In this document: one piece after another, positions 31,269 through 40,866 of the stretch
How the letters are laid out: each line of letters starts with the position of its first letter
Position numbering within the stretch: position 1 is the stretch's first letter
Assembly (NCBI RefSeq): GCF_016904945.1
Contig: NZ_JADIKF010000040.1
Coordinates: forward strand, 558,001 to 622,000
Source of the DNA: Dyella mobilis
GTDB taxonomy: Bacteria > Pseudomonadota > Gammaproteobacteria > Xanthomonadales > Rhodanobacteraceae
Reading direction: 5' to 3'
Length of the DNA stretch: 64,000 nt
Program-made: the position numbers and the translations under genes
The notes under the pieces: model-generated
Seen by the model: the letters and a program-made list of their open reading frames with translations, nothing else
Databases searched by the model: none
Told to the model about the DNA's origin: nothing

Positions 31269-33533
31269 TCAGCCGGCCAGCTTCTTCGCCGCAGCAACGA
31301 CATCTGCATCGCCCGGCAATACCAGGAATGCAGCACCGGCAAGCGGGGTGTAGGTGTCGGCACCTACCACGCGTTCGAGCGGGGTACTGCCGAAACCTCC
31401 CTCCACGATAGCGGTGATGACGCCCTCGCCCACGCCGGCGCTCTTGCGGCCTTCGTCCAGCACGATGATGCGCTTGGCGTTCTTCGCCTGTTCGGCAATG
31501 AACGCATCGTTGAGCGGAGCCAGCCAGCGCAGGTCCACCACGCGCACCTTCCAGCCGAGTTCTTTCTCGATCGTCCTGGCCGCGCGCAACGCCATCGGCA
31601 CGCCGTTGCCGAACGTGAACACCACCAGGTCGTTCGCATCCGCGCCGTAGACACGCCCTTCGCCCAGCGGCATGGCTTCGCCTGGCGCCGGATAGGCGAA
31701 CTGCCACTGGCCATCGCCCGCTTCGTAGAGATCCTTGGCCATGTAAAGCGCGATCGGTTCCAGATACGCGCAGACGCGTCCGTCGACCTTGGCCAGCGCC
31801 AGCATCGTGCGCAGCATGGTGGCCGCATCGTCGCCGCGGCTGGGGCAGCCCACGACCAATCCCGGAATATCGCGCAACGCCGCGATCGAGTTGTCGTTGT
31901 GGAAATGGCCGCCGAAACCGCGCTGGTAACCCAGCGACGCCACGCGCATCACCATCGGGTTGCGGTACTGGTTGTTGGAGAAGAACTGCAGCGAAGCCGC
32001 TTCGCCGCGAATCTGGTCGCACGCGTTGTGGAAGTACGCCAGATACTGGATTTCCGGCAATGGCAGCATGCCCACGTTGGCGTAGCCCTGAGCCAGACCG
32101 AGAATCACGGTTTCATCCAGCAGCGTGTTGAACACGCGGCTGCCCTTGAAGGCTTTGTGCAGGCCCTTGGTGACGGTGTACACGCCGCCCTTCTGCGCGA
32201 CATCCTCGCCGAACAACAGCGTTTCGGGATACTTCGCCATCACGTCGTGCAGCGCCTGGTTGATCTGGATCGCCAGGTGGCGCGGCGGCTGCTTTTCCGG
32301 CAGCTTTTCTTCATTGCCGAATACGGCAACGCGCTTGTCGTTGTAGTCGGCGCGCTCGGCTTCGGCCTTGACCTTGTCCGGCGTGTAAGGCGCCAGCGGG
32401 GCCATCACTTCATCGAGACGTTCCAGGCGAGGACGGCGATCGGCGTCTTCGGCGGCCGCAAAGCAGCGCTTGCGGGTGGTCTCGTTGAGCGCCAGCAACT
32501 CGTCCTTGCTGTACAGGCCCGATGCCAATGCAATGGCAGCGGAACGCAACAGCGGATCGGAGGCTTCCACGCCAACCAGTTCCTCGATGCTGCGCCACTC
32601 GATTTCAAAATCGGTGCCGGCGTGACCCATGATGCGGGTGGTCTTCAGATGCAGGAAGGTCGGGCGGCGCGTGTTGCGGCAGTGATCCACCGCGCGCTGC
32701 ACCTGCGCATAGCCTTCGGCCAGATCCAGGCCGTCGGCAAAGAAGTAATCCAGGTCCGGGCGATGCTGGAAGTTGTTCGCCACCCAGCCACCCGGCGTCT
32801 TCACCGAGATACCGATGCCGTTGTCTTCGCACACGAACAGCACCGGTGCCGGCAGCTTCTGGTAAGCCGTCCACGCCGCCGCGTTGAAAGCAGTCTGCGC
32901 GGTGGCGTGGTTGCTGGAGGCATCGCCAAAAGAACAGATGGCGATGGAGTCTTCCGGAATCGGCAACTGATGGCCGATACGGCGAGCTTGTTCAATCGCC
33001 ACCGCCGTGCCGAGCGCTTTGGGCAGGTGCGAAGCGATGGTGGAAGTCTGCGGCAACACCCAGAGCGGCTTGCTGCCCCACACTTTGTGGCGGCCGCCGG
33101 AGGCGGGATCTTCCTTGCTCGCCGCGAACGACAGCGCCGAATCCATCACCGGGTCCATGCCCGGCAGCTTGCGGAAGCGCTCGGCCATGAAGCCGCCGGA
33201 GCGGTAATGCAGGAAAGCCGGATCAGTGTGGCGGGTCAGGCGCGCCACCATGGCGTTGCCTTCGTGGCCGGAACTGCCGATCGTGTAGAAGACTTTGTTC
33301 TGCACGCGCAGCACACGAGCCATCAGGTCCAGATGCCGCGAAATGAGTTGCGATTCCAGCAGTTCCCTGAAGCCCTGCGCATCGAGCGCACTACCGGGAA
33401 GAATGGGATCGTGCTCGCGCGGCCGGGTGTGCACCTGGCCCTGCCAGTTCTGCACGAACTCGGTGAAGTTCTGATCGACGATCTCGGCGCGGTTGAAACC
33501 TTTGTGGCGGGCGGCGATGGGCGTGGCGGACAT
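31269..33533 (-). CDS. 2-oxoacid dehydrogenase E1, fused alpha and beta subunits
   Basis: 754 residues from ATG 33533. The first ~380 residues are the E1 alpha (ThDP-binding) part with HYRSGGFMAERFRK, GDASSNHATAQTAFNAA and ED-NGIGISVKTP; the rest is E1 beta (transketolase-like Pyr and C-terminal domains) with LLFGEDVAQKGGVYTVTKGL and LDEGRKSAGVGEG. Branched-chain-type E1s are usually two chains; here they form one. It decarboxylates 2-oxoacids and passes the acyl to a lipoyl E2, not encoded nearby. The frame extends upstream of 33533 but that part is unlike E1. Confidence 0.9.
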   Translation of the reverse strand: MSATPIAARHKGFNRAEIVDQNFTEFVQNWQGQVHTRPREHDPILPGSALDAQGFRELLESQLISRHLDLMARVLRVQNKVFYTIGSSGHEGNAMVARLTRHTDPAFLHYRSGGFMAERFRKLPGMDPVMDSALSFAASKEDPASGGRHKVWGSKPLWVLPQTSTIASHLPKALGTAVAIEQARRIGHQLPIPEDSIAICSFGDASSNHATAQTAFNAAAWTAYQKLPAPVLFVCEDNGIGISVKTPGGWVANNFQHRPDLDYFFADGLDLAEGYAQVQRAVDHCRNTRRPTFLHLKTTRIMGHAGTDFEIEWRSIEELVGVEASDPLLRSAAIALASGLYSKDELLALNETTRKRCFAAAEDADRRPRLERLDEVMAPLAPYTPDKVKAEAERADYNDKRVAVFGNEEKLPEKQPPRHLAIQINQALHDVMAKYPETLLFGEDVAQKGGVYTVTKGLHKAFKGSRVFNTLLDETVILGLAQGYANVGMLPLPEIQYLAYFHNACDQIRGEAASLQFFSNNQYRNPMVMRVASLGYQRGFGGHFHNDNSIAALRDIPGLVVGCPSRGDDAATMLRTMLALAKVDGRVCAYLEPIALYMAKDLYEAGDGQWQFAYPAPGEAMPLGEGRVYGADANDLVVFTFGNGVPMALRAARTIEKELGWKVRVVDLRWLAPLNDAFIAEQAKNAKRIIVLDEGRKSAGVGEGVITAIVEGGFGSTPLERVVGADTYTPLAGAAFLVLPGDADVVAAAKKLAG

Positions 33534-33636
33534 GATGGCGAAGCTCTCGTTCAAAGACGTGCCGACGAACGGCGCGGAATGGGAAATTATCGATGTACGG
33601 ACCTGATTGCCGCCAGTACGGGGCATGCAGGCCTTT

Positions 33637-34119
33637 TCACAATGCGCGCAACGCGGCGGCGCGCTGCAGGTCCTTGGGCCGGCCAAAGCTCTCCAGTACG
33701 CGGATCTGCTCGACTCGGGTGGGAATGGGCACGGTAACGCCGGCGCAGGTGACCTGCACGACCTCGTTCACCTGCATCTGCTGCCAGCCGCGTATGCCCT
33801 GGTACTCCAGGCCTCCCATGACCTCGACCGGCATACCCGGAAAACGGAAACGCGCAAAACGCGAACGGAAACGATCGCCGGCTGCCGGGGTGTAGCGCAG
33901 GTCGCGCTGCTCCTGCCACGCCTCGATCAGGCGATCGGCGTCTTCCACGCTGGTCAACAGATCAAGGTCGGCTACCTCGACCTTTGCGCCCGCCAGCGCC
34001 GCAGCGGCACTGCCGATGACCACCCAGTTGTCGCAGCAATATCGATGCAGCGCGGGTACTGCGGCCGCTATGGCGTCCCGCAAGGCTTGACGGGAATGGC
34101 TCACTGACGTCGCCGCCAT
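33637..34119 (-). CDS. Nucleotidyltransferase-fold protein
   Basis: 160 residues. WVVIGSAAAALAGAKVEVADLDLLTS (~33-57) is the GSxAA(x)n-D-D pattern of the nucleotidyltransferase superfamily, where the two aspartates bind Mg2+; a third acidic strand is seen as VEVMGG. Similar proteins belong to the AbiEii/MJ1614-like or kanamycin nucleotidyltransferase-like groups of uncertain substrate. Overlaps the GNAT gene end by 19 nt; a GTG at 34104 forming GTGA with the GNAT stop is an equally good start. Confidence 0.7.
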   Translation of the reverse strand: MAATSVSHSRQALRDAIAAAVPALHRYCCDNWVVIGSAAAALAGAKVEVADLDLLTSVEDADRLIEAWQEQRDLRYTPAAGDRFRSRFARFRFPGMPVEVMGGLEYQGIRGWQQMQVNEVVQVTCAGVTVPIPTRVEQIRVLESFGRPKDLQRAAALRAL

Positions 34120-34634
34120 TGCTCGCGCGTCTGTCCCCAGATTTCGACCTCGACATCCTGGTACGGCGGCGGCAGCTTGGACATGCCGCGCGAACGAGAA
34201 CCCAGCCGTTTGGCCAGCGCTTGCGAGGCGCCATTGTCGACGTTGATGGAGTGGATCACTTCGCTCCAGCCCAGGTGCTCGAACGCCCAGTCGATCGCGG
34301 CGACGGTGCCTTCATACGCGTAGCCCTTGCCCCAGGCCGCACGCGTCAATCCCCAGCCCACTTCGGTGCCGGGCCAGCCTTCGGGATGCCATGGACCAAG
34401 CCGGCCAATCCACTGCCCGCTGGCTTTCTCGATCACCGAGAACATGGAAAAACCCTGGATCATCCAGGCGCCCGCCAGCGAAAGGAAACCGCGCCAGGCG
34501 ACCGGCCGCAATTGCGGACCGCCGATGAATTGCGAGGCTTCCCGATCGGCCATGTTGGCGGCGTAGGCGTCGAAATCGGCAGCTATCGGCGGACGCAGGA
34601 TCAGGCGATCGGTTTCGAGGCGGATCTCTGTCAA
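34101..34634 (-). CDS. GNAT N-acetyltransferase (RimJ/RimL type)
   Basis: 177 residues. LETDRLILRPP opens the domain; GRLGPWHPEGWPGTEVGWGLTRAAWGKGYAYEG contains the acetyl-CoA pyrophosphate loop (RxxxGKGYA form of the Q/RxxGxG/A motif), and VDNGASQALAKRLG the fourth strand and helix. Substrate unknown; RimJ/L relatives modify protein N-termini or small amines. Upstream partner of the nucleotidyltransferase-like gene in an overlapping pair. Confidence 0.88.
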   Translation of the reverse strand: MTEIRLETDRLILRPPIAADFDAYAANMADREASQFIGGPQLRPVAWRGFLSLAGAWMIQGFSMFSVIEKASGQWIGRLGPWHPEGWPGTEVGWGLTRAAWGKGYAYEGTVAAIDWAFEHLGWSEVIHSINVDNGASQALAKRLGSRSRGMSKLPPPYQDVEVEIWGQTREQWRRRQ

Positions 34635-34659
34635 AGGTGTCGACCTCCCGGCGTGGCGC

Positions 34660-35367
34660 TCAGCGCCCTGGCGCGGTCAGATGAAATCGATCAGTACAGG
34701 GCATGCTGCTGCCGAAAAGCCCCTTCTTGGCGCAGCGGCTCTCCAGCGTGGCGGCAATGCGTTCGGCCACGTCATCCGGCGACATCAGGCGGAGGGTGGT
34801 GTACTTGGCATACGGAACGACTGGCTCGTACAGCAAGTTGCCCAAGTCGAAATCCCCCAGATGCGCGCGCTTGCCATCCGCATTGACCGGGCTGAACAAC
34901 GAAATGACCAGGTTGGCGCGCGCGTTTTCACCGAAATACGTGCCGTCGTACTGCAATACGTAACGCTTGGCATTTTCCGGCGCCTTGAAAGCTTTCTGCT
35001 CGAAGGCCTGGAACGCGGCGATGTAGGGATCGCGCTTGAGCGGCTGGGTGTCGAATTCTTGCAACACCGCATCCACGTGGTGCGCCAGTAAATGCTGAAG
35101 CATGGCCTGGGGCAGATTCCTGCAGAAGACGTAAGTCGGCATCTGCTTCATCTTGTCAGGATCGAGGGCAAAACCCAGCAGCGGCCGATTGAGCAGCCCG
35201 GGAATCTCCTGCGAGCATGGCCCAAGATCGAAGTTTGCCAGCACCATCACCGGGTCGATGCGGGTTGCCGGGTCGATCAGCGTACTGTCGGACGCCCAAC
35301 CCACCCGCACCATTCCCATCAGGGCCATGGCAAGCAGCCATGGCCTCATCCACGTATGCACGCGCAT
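34660..35367 (-). CDS. Exported protein of unknown function
   Basis: 235 residues with a signal peptide (WMRPWLLAMALMGMVRVGWA, cleavage after WA-S near residue 26). Four cysteines in the mature part (in GPCSQE, VFCRNL, SRCAKK and MPCTDR) could form two disulfides in the periplasm. No recognised domain. The gene stands alone between the GNAT gene and gcdH on the same strand. A second ATG (residue 7) could start it. Confidence 0.6.
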   Translation of the reverse strand: MRVHTWMRPWLLAMALMGMVRVGWASDSTLIDPATRIDPVMVLANFDLGPCSQEIPGLLNRPLLGFALDPDKMKQMPTYVFCRNLPQAMLQHLLAHHVDAVLQEFDTQPLKRDPYIAAFQAFEQKAFKAPENAKRYVLQYDGTYFGENARANLVISLFSPVNADGKRAHLGDFDLGNLLYEPVVPYAKYTTLRLMSPDDVAERIAATLESRCAKKGLFGSSMPCTDRFHLTAPGR

Positions 35368-35393
35368 CCAGCTGGTCCCCTGTCTTCCGTGAC

Positions 35394-36563
35394 TTAGAAC
35401 GCGTTGATGCCGGTCAGCTCGCGGCCTACTACCAGCTGATGCACCGTCTCGGTGCCTTCATACGTGATGACCGATTCCAGGTTCAGCGCGTGGCGGATCG
35501 CCGAGTGCTCGACCGTGATGCCGGCGCCGCCAAGGATGTCGCGGCATTCGCGCGCGATGTCGATAGCCATACGACAATTGTTCCACTTGGCCAGCGAAAC
35601 CTGGGTCGGCTCCATCTTGCCGGCATCCTTCAGGCGGCCAAGCTGCAGCGACAGCAGCTGTGCCATGGTGATGCGGCGAGCCATGTCGGCCATCTTCAGC
35701 TGGATCGCCTGGTTGGACGCCAGCGGGCGACCGAACAGGATGCGTTCCTGGGTGTAGTCGAGCACTTCCTTCAGGCAAGCCTGGGCGGCGCCGATCGGGC
35801 CCCAGGTAATGCCGTAGCGGGCCTGGGTGAGGCAGCCGAGCGGACCCTTGAGGCCTTTCACGTTCGGCAGACGGTTGGCTTCCGGCACGCGCACGTTGTC
35901 GAAGAACAGCGCGGAGGTCACCGACGCGCGCAGGCTCATCTTCTTGTGCACTTCCTGCGCGGCGAAGCCCTTGGTGTCGGTGGGCACGATAAAGCCCTGG
36001 ATACCGTCGTCGGTCTGCGCCCAGACAATCGCGATCTGCGCGATGTTGCCGTTGGTGATCCACATCTTGGCGCCGTTGATGACCCAGTCGCCGCCGTCTT
36101 TCTTGGCGTTGGTCTTCATGTTGGCCGGATCGGAGCCGCCGTGCGGCTCGGTCAGGCCGAAGCAGCCGATCACCTCGCCTGCCGCCATTTTCGGCAGGTA
36201 ATGCATCTTCTGTTCTTCATTGCCGTAGGCGTAGATCGGGTACATGCACAGCGAGCTCTGCACCGAGGCGAAGCTGCGCAAGCCCGAATCGCCGCGCTCC
36301 AGTTCCTGGCAGATCAGGCCGTAGCTGACGCCGTTCATGCCGGCGCAACCGTACTTTTCGGGAATGGTGGCACCCAGCAGGCCGAGGCTGGCGATTTCCG
36401 GGATCAATTCCTTGGGAAAGCGGCCCTGGTCGAAGCAATCGCTGATGATCGGCAGCACTCTTTCATCGACGAAACGGCCCACGGTGTCCTGCACCATGCG
36501 TTCTTCGTCGGTGAGCAGGGAACGTACGTCATACAGGTCGAGCGGGTTCAAGCGGGCTGCCAT
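35394..36563 (-). CDS. gcdH: Acyl-CoA dehydrogenase, glutaryl-CoA dehydrogenase type
   Basis: 389 residues from ATG 36563. The core order CFGLTEPHGGSDPANMKTNA, WITNG, SLRASVTSALFFDNVRVP, QERILFGRPLASNQAIQ and GITVEHSAIRHALNLESVITYEGTETVHQL (catalytic Glu in YEGT) identifies the GcdH subgroup, which oxidises and decarboxylates glutaryl-CoA to crotonyl-CoA with FAD in lysine/tryptophan breakdown. An R in the position that binds the substrate carboxylate is plausible but not verified. Upstream part of the frame (to 36596) is probably not translated. Confidence 0.9.
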   Translation of the reverse strand: MAARLNPLDLYDVRSLLTDEERMVQDTVGRFVDERVLPIISDCFDQGRFPKELIPEIASLGLLGATIPEKYGCAGMNGVSYGLICQELERGDSGLRSFASVQSSLCMYPIYAYGNEEQKMHYLPKMAAGEVIGCFGLTEPHGGSDPANMKTNAKKDGGDWVINGAKMWITNGNIAQIAIVWAQTDDGIQGFIVPTDTKGFAAQEVHKKMSLRASVTSALFFDNVRVPEANRLPNVKGLKGPLGCLTQARYGITWGPIGAAQACLKEVLDYTQERILFGRPLASNQAIQLKMADMARRITMAQLLSLQLGRLKDAGKMEPTQVSLAKWNNCRMAIDIARECRDILGGAGITVEHSAIRHALNLESVITYEGTETVHQLVVGRELTGINAF

Positions 36564-36697
36564 AAAAGTTCCGGAAGCGATCGGGGAGCCCAGCATTGTA
36601 GCCGGGGCCCGTCATTCCGGTCATGCCGGGCTGCAGCAGCCGTCAGCCTGGCGCCAGCCAGCGCCCTGCCCAGGAGCCTCCGCCGGCCAAGGGCTGC

Positions 36698-38311
36698 TCA
36701 GGCCTTGTCCTGCAGGATCAGCGAGGCGCCCTTTTCGGCCACCATCATCGTGGCGGCATTGATGTTCCCCGAGGTGATATTGGGGAATACCGAGGCGTCG
36801 ACGACGCGCAATCCGCGCAGGCCGTGCACCTTCAAATGCTTGTCCACCACCGATTTGGCCGGGTCACTGCCCATCGCGGCCGAGCCGCACAGGTGATAGA
36901 TGGAGCCGCAGTTCTGGCGGAAGTAGTCGAGCATGGCCTCATCGTCTCGCACGGAAAGCCCTGGCAGGGTCTCCGCCACCGTCACCGCACGTAGCGCCTC
37001 GGTATTCATGATGCGCCGGATCAGACGGCTGCCCTGGATCGCCTCGACGATATCCTTGCTGGTGCTCAGATAGTTCGGATCGATGACCGGCGCGTCCTCG
37101 GCCCGGGCCGATGCGATGCGCACGCTGCCGCGACTGGTCGGGCGGCACGGATTGAAGCAGAGCAGAAAGCCCGGATAGGGCTCCGGCCGGATGGTGGCCT
37201 TGCTGCTCTTGGGAATCTGATAGGAGAGCGGGTTGAAGTAAAGCTGCAGATTGGGGTGCTTCTGGGCTTCGTCACCGCGAAAGAAGCCACCGGATTGGTT
37301 GACACTCATCGCCAGCGGGCCGCTGCGGCCGAGAAAATACTGCAAGCCGACTTTGGTCTGCCCGAACCACGAACGCAGCTCGTCGTTGAGCGTGGGCACG
37401 TTGGCCTCGTAGTAGTAGCTCACGCACAGGTGGTCCTGCAAATGCTCGCCTACCGCCGGCAGGTGGTGCTGCGTCTGAATGCCATGCTGGTCCAGCAATG
37501 CTTTATTGCCAACGCCCGACAGCTGCAGGATCTGCGGCGTGCCCACGGCACCGGCGGCAAGAATTACTTCGTGGTTGACGTGGAAATCCCGCGACTCGGC
37601 GCCCTGCTTCACGCGCACACCCACTGCGCGCCCGTCGTCGTTGAATAACACGCGTTCCACCAGCGCATTCGTTTCCACCCGCACATTGCTACGCTTCATG
37701 GCGGGATGCAGGCAGGCAACACTGCTGGAACAACGTTCACCACGGCGCGTATTCAGGTCGTAAATGCCGGAACCTTCGAACTGCGCACCGTTGAAGTCCG
37801 GGCTGCGTGGATAACCCAGCTCATCGCAGCCCGCAAGAAACGAATCGCAGATGGGATGCGTCTTGCCGCGCATGGTGCTGATGTGGATCGGCCCATGGCC
37901 GCCGTGATATTCGCTGTCGCCTTCCGGATGCGTTTCCAGTTGACGAAAGTATGGCAGCACGTCGCGCCATCCCCAGCCGTCGTTGCCGTCAGCCGCCCAA
38001 TCGTCGAAATCGTGAGCTTGGCCGCGCACGTAGATCATGGCATTGATCGAACCCGAGCCGCCCAGCACCTTGCCGCGCGGCGCGTAGAGCTTGCGACCGT
38101 CCAACTGCGGCTGCGGCTCGGAGTAATACATGTAGTTGTACTGCGGGTTGTAGTACAGCTTCACGAAGCCGCCGGGCATTTTGATCCACGGCGAGTTGTC
38201 CTGGCCGCCGGCCTCCAGCACCAGCACCGAATACCGACGCGACTCGCTCAAGCGATCGGCCAGGATGCAGCCGGCGGAGCCGGCACCAACGATGATGTAG
38301 TCGTATGTCAT
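36698..38311 (-). CDS. GMC-family FAD oxidoreductase (choline dehydrogenase-like)
   Basis: 537 residues. Begins DYIIVGAGSAGCILADRLSE (FAD dinucleotide site), then GKVLGGSGSINAMIYVRG, AAGAVGTPQILQLSGVG (GMC signature 2), and the C-terminal CGSIYHLCGSAAMG with the catalytic His and SGNINAATMMVAEKG. Family members oxidise alcohols such as choline or sugars. Last gene of a minus-strand cluster of an enolase-superfamily dehydratase, MFS transporter and aldehyde dehydrogenase, so its substrate is probably an alcohol or sugar of that pathway. Confidence 0.88.
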   Translation of the reverse strand: MTYDYIIVGAGSAGCILADRLSESRRYSVLVLEAGGQDNSPWIKMPGGFVKLYYNPQYNYMYYSEPQPQLDGRKLYAPRGKVLGGSGSINAMIYVRGQAHDFDDWAADGNDGWGWRDVLPYFRQLETHPEGDSEYHGGHGPIHISTMRGKTHPICDSFLAGCDELGYPRSPDFNGAQFEGSGIYDLNTRRGERCSSSVACLHPAMKRSNVRVETNALVERVLFNDDGRAVGVRVKQGAESRDFHVNHEVILAAGAVGTPQILQLSGVGNKALLDQHGIQTQHHLPAVGEHLQDHLCVSYYYEANVPTLNDELRSWFGQTKVGLQYFLGRSGPLAMSVNQSGGFFRGDEAQKHPNLQLYFNPLSYQIPKSSKATIRPEPYPGFLLCFNPCRPTSRGSVRIASARAEDAPVIDPNYLSTSKDIVEAIQGSRLIRRIMNTEALRAVTVAETLPGLSVRDDEAMLDYFRQNCGSIYHLCGSAAMGSDPAKSVVDKHLKVHGLRGLRVVDASVFPNITSGNINAATMMVAEKGASLILQDKA

Positions 38312-38343
38312 GGATAAGAGGCCGGTTTAAGTGAAATGGCGAC

Positions 38344-39561
38344 TCAACCTCGCGCGGGCGAGTGGTCTTTGACGTCGGCGGGGTTTGGCGCCATCTGCAA
38401 ATGCAGGCGCTCGCCGACATACGGCGCGTGCTCGCGCACCACATCCAGATTCAGTTCGACACCCAGCCCGGGTTCGCGGGACGGAATGATGTATCCGTCC
38501 TCCCATTGCAGCGGCTTCTTCAGCACTTCGGCATGGAAACCATCCCAGGTGCCGATGCTTTCCTGGATCAGGAAGTTCGGCGTGCAGGCTGCCAACTGAA
38601 AACTGGCCGCTGCGCCGACCGGGCCGTTGTAAAGGTGCGGCGCGATCTGTGCGTAATACGCCTCGGCCATGCTGGCGATCTTCTTGGCCTCCAGCAGGCC
38701 GCCGCAGCGCCCGACATTCATCTGCAGAATCGATGCGCCGCCGGCTTGCAGCAGCTTGAAAAATTCATACTTGGTGGTGAGCCGTTCACCGGCCGCAATC
38801 GGAATCGAAGTCTTGGCCGCTACTTGCGCCATGGCATCTTCCTGTCCCGGCGGGACGGGTTCTTCAAACCACAGCGGGTCGTATTTCTCCAGTCGCCTGG
38901 CCAGACGGATCGCAGATGAAGGCACCATCTGGCCGTGCGTGCCGAACAGCAGGTCGCAGCGGTTGCCTACCGCCTCGCGGATCTTGCGGCAGAAGGTTTC
39001 GCAGCGTTCCAACACTTCCAGCGAAACCTGGTGGCCGGAGTAAGCGGTATACGGACCGGCCGGATCGAACTTTACGGCGGTAAAGCCCTGCTCCATCGCA
39101 TGCACCGCACACTCGGCGGCAAGATCCGGGTCGCCATAGTCGTATTCGCCCTTGCTGTTGATCGGGTACAAATACGTGTAGGAGCGCAGGCGTTCGTGCA
39201 CCTTGCCGCCCAGCAATTCGTAAACCGGCTTGTTGGCAGCCTTGCCGATGATGTCCCAGCAAGCCATCTCCAGACCGCTGACGACGCCCATCATGGTGAG
39301 ATCGGGACGTTGGGTGAACCCGCTGGAATAGCACTGGCGGAAGAAGCGTTCGACGTGATGCGGATCGTGATCGAGCAGATAGCGCTCGAATACATCCTCG
39401 ATAATCGGCACCATCGCCTTGGGGTGAAAAGTCGCCGCATAGATCTCGCCGGCGCCCTCGATGCCCGTATCGGTTTTCAGCGTGACGAACAACCAGTACA
39501 TGCCACCAATGTGCGGTGGCGGTACCGCGACGACGTGAGTTTGCAGGGAAATGATTTTCAC
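38344..39561 (-). CDS. Mandelate racemase/muconate lactonizing family dehydratase
   Basis: 405 residues. Enolase superfamily: N-terminal lid (~1-125), barrel domain with FTAVKFDPAG, CDLLFGTHGQ, LWFEEPVPP, GERLTTKYEF and NVGRCGGL, giving the acidic Mg ligands (D/E, E, E). A catalytic His may be in FGTHGQ and another in APHLYNGPVG. The pattern is closest to sugar-acid dehydratases (D-galactonate or related) but the exact substrate cannot be read. Overlaps the MFS stop by 4 nt. Confidence 0.83.
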   Translation of the reverse strand: MKIISLQTHVVAVPPPHIGGMYWLFVTLKTDTGIEGAGEIYAATFHPKAMVPIIEDVFERYLLDHDPHHVERFFRQCYSSGFTQRPDLTMMGVVSGLEMACWDIIGKAANKPVYELLGGKVHERLRSYTYLYPINSKGEYDYGDPDLAAECAVHAMEQGFTAVKFDPAGPYTAYSGHQVSLEVLERCETFCRKIREAVGNRCDLLFGTHGQMVPSSAIRLARRLEKYDPLWFEEPVPPGQEDAMAQVAAKTSIPIAAGERLTTKYEFFKLLQAGGASILQMNVGRCGGLLEAKKIASMAEAYYAQIAPHLYNGPVGAAASFQLAACTPNFLIQESIGTWDGFHAEVLKKPLQWEDGYIIPSREPGLGVELNLDVVREHAPYVGERLHLQMAPNPADVKDHSPARG

Positions 39562-40862
39562 GCGCGGATCCTTTTAGCGATGCGTTTCTTCAAGGCGAGT
39601 GCAGCCACTACGCCCAGTGATCCCATCACCAGGACATAAGTGAAATAAATCTGGTAGCCCAACATGCCGGGGACGGCCTGGGTGATCCAACCGTTGATCA
39701 GCGGCAGCAGCACGTCGGGTGAATAACCGACGACTGAAATGATGCCGATGGCCAGGCCGGTGATGCGCTCCGGAATCGGGCATTGATCAAGCACGGCCCA
39801 GTACAAGCCGCGGATCGCGTAGGTCATCAAGCCGATGAATACCACCAGCACGATCACCAGCGGCACGATGCGCAACATCGGCAACGTGATCAAGCCGAGC
39901 ATGCCTACGCCCGCCAGGACCAGCGCCCAGGTAAGCACGCGCAGATTGGAGAAGCGATCGCCAAGCCAGCCGCCACCGATGCCGCCGATCGGCCGCATCC
40001 ACAATTTGATGGTGGTGATGACGCCGGCCATGGTCGCGGTGAGACCAAGATTGCCCTGCTCCAGGTAGGCGGAAAAACTGTAAGTGGCCCAGAAGAAGTG
40101 ATACCCGCAGAACACGATGGCGGTGATCAGCCACAACTCCGGAAGGCTCGCGAGTTGCTTCAGGTCCCGCAGCAGATTGCCCTTGGATGCCGTTTTTTCT
40201 TCAACCTTCTCCGCGTCCGCCTGTCGCGGATCGCGCAGCAGACCCAGCACGACACCGAGTGCCAGGCAGGTGTAGGCGTACAGATGGATCACCTGCTGGA
40301 AGCCTTCGCCCAAGGTTTGCCCGCGGTCCTGGGTGAGGTGGGCGAAAAGGCTGATGGCCACCGTAGCCAGCAGCGCCTCGATCAAGCCGCGACCGCCGTC
40401 GAGCACGCCGAAGAAACGCCCTTGCTCTTTCTTGCTGGCCAGAAGCTTCACGCGCTTGAGCAGCGCCGCCCAAAAGGTAAGGCCGGTGGTGACGCCGAAG
40501 CCGCAGAAGATCAGCAGCAGATGGTGGAAGCTCGGCAACGTGGCGTACCACATCGCCAGCAGACCCGTTCCGAGCAGCGAAATGCTGATCAGGATGCGCG
40601 GCGCCATGCGATCGGCCAGCCAGCCGCTTGGCAGGTAGCTGATCATGAAGGCCGCGCCCAGGATCGAATAGAGATACCCGAGCTGTTCGTTGTTGATCGC
40701 CAATGCCTCGATCATGCTGGTCTGATAGACCTGCCGCAGATAAAGGACGGGATAAATGGCGCCGGCGGCAATCACCAGCAGCAGCAATTGCCCGTAGCGA
40801 TAGAGATTGCTCCCCAGCCCGGACTGCGCAGTCTTTGCAATGGCTTGTGCCTTGGTGTTCAC
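39558..40862 (-). CDS. MFS transporter, likely for an organic or sugar acid
   Basis: 434 residues, about 12 membrane segments, with SYLPSGWLADRMAPR (loop 2-3 motif) and GGGWLGDRFSNLRVL (loop 8-9). The general form is the GlpT/OFA-like MFS group used for carboxylates. It begins 4 nt after the aldehyde dehydrogenase stop and its end overlaps the dehydratase start, so the three are one operon. Probable uptake system for the substrate of the neighbouring enzymes. Confidence 0.85.
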   Translation of the reverse strand: MNTKAQAIAKTAQSGLGSNLYRYGQLLLLVIAAGAIYPVLYLRQVYQTSMIEALAINNEQLGYLYSILGAAFMISYLPSGWLADRMAPRILISISLLGTGLLAMWYATLPSFHHLLLIFCGFGVTTGLTFWAALLKRVKLLASKKEQGRFFGVLDGGRGLIEALLATVAISLFAHLTQDRGQTLGEGFQQVIHLYAYTCLALGVVLGLLRDPRQADAEKVEEKTASKGNLLRDLKQLASLPELWLITAIVFCGYHFFWATYSFSAYLEQGNLGLTATMAGVITTIKLWMRPIGGIGGGWLGDRFSNLRVLTWALVLAGVGMLGLITLPMLRIVPLVIVLVVFIGLMTYAIRGLYWAVLDQCPIPERITGLAIGIISVVGYSPDVLLPLINGWITQAVPGMLGYQIYFTYVLVMGSLGVVAALALKKRIAKRIRA

Positions 40863-40866
40863 GCGC

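Noticed and set aside
31212..33737. 841-codon open frame antisense to the fused E1 gene
   Set aside because: Shadow frame; the E1 motifs are on the minus strand.
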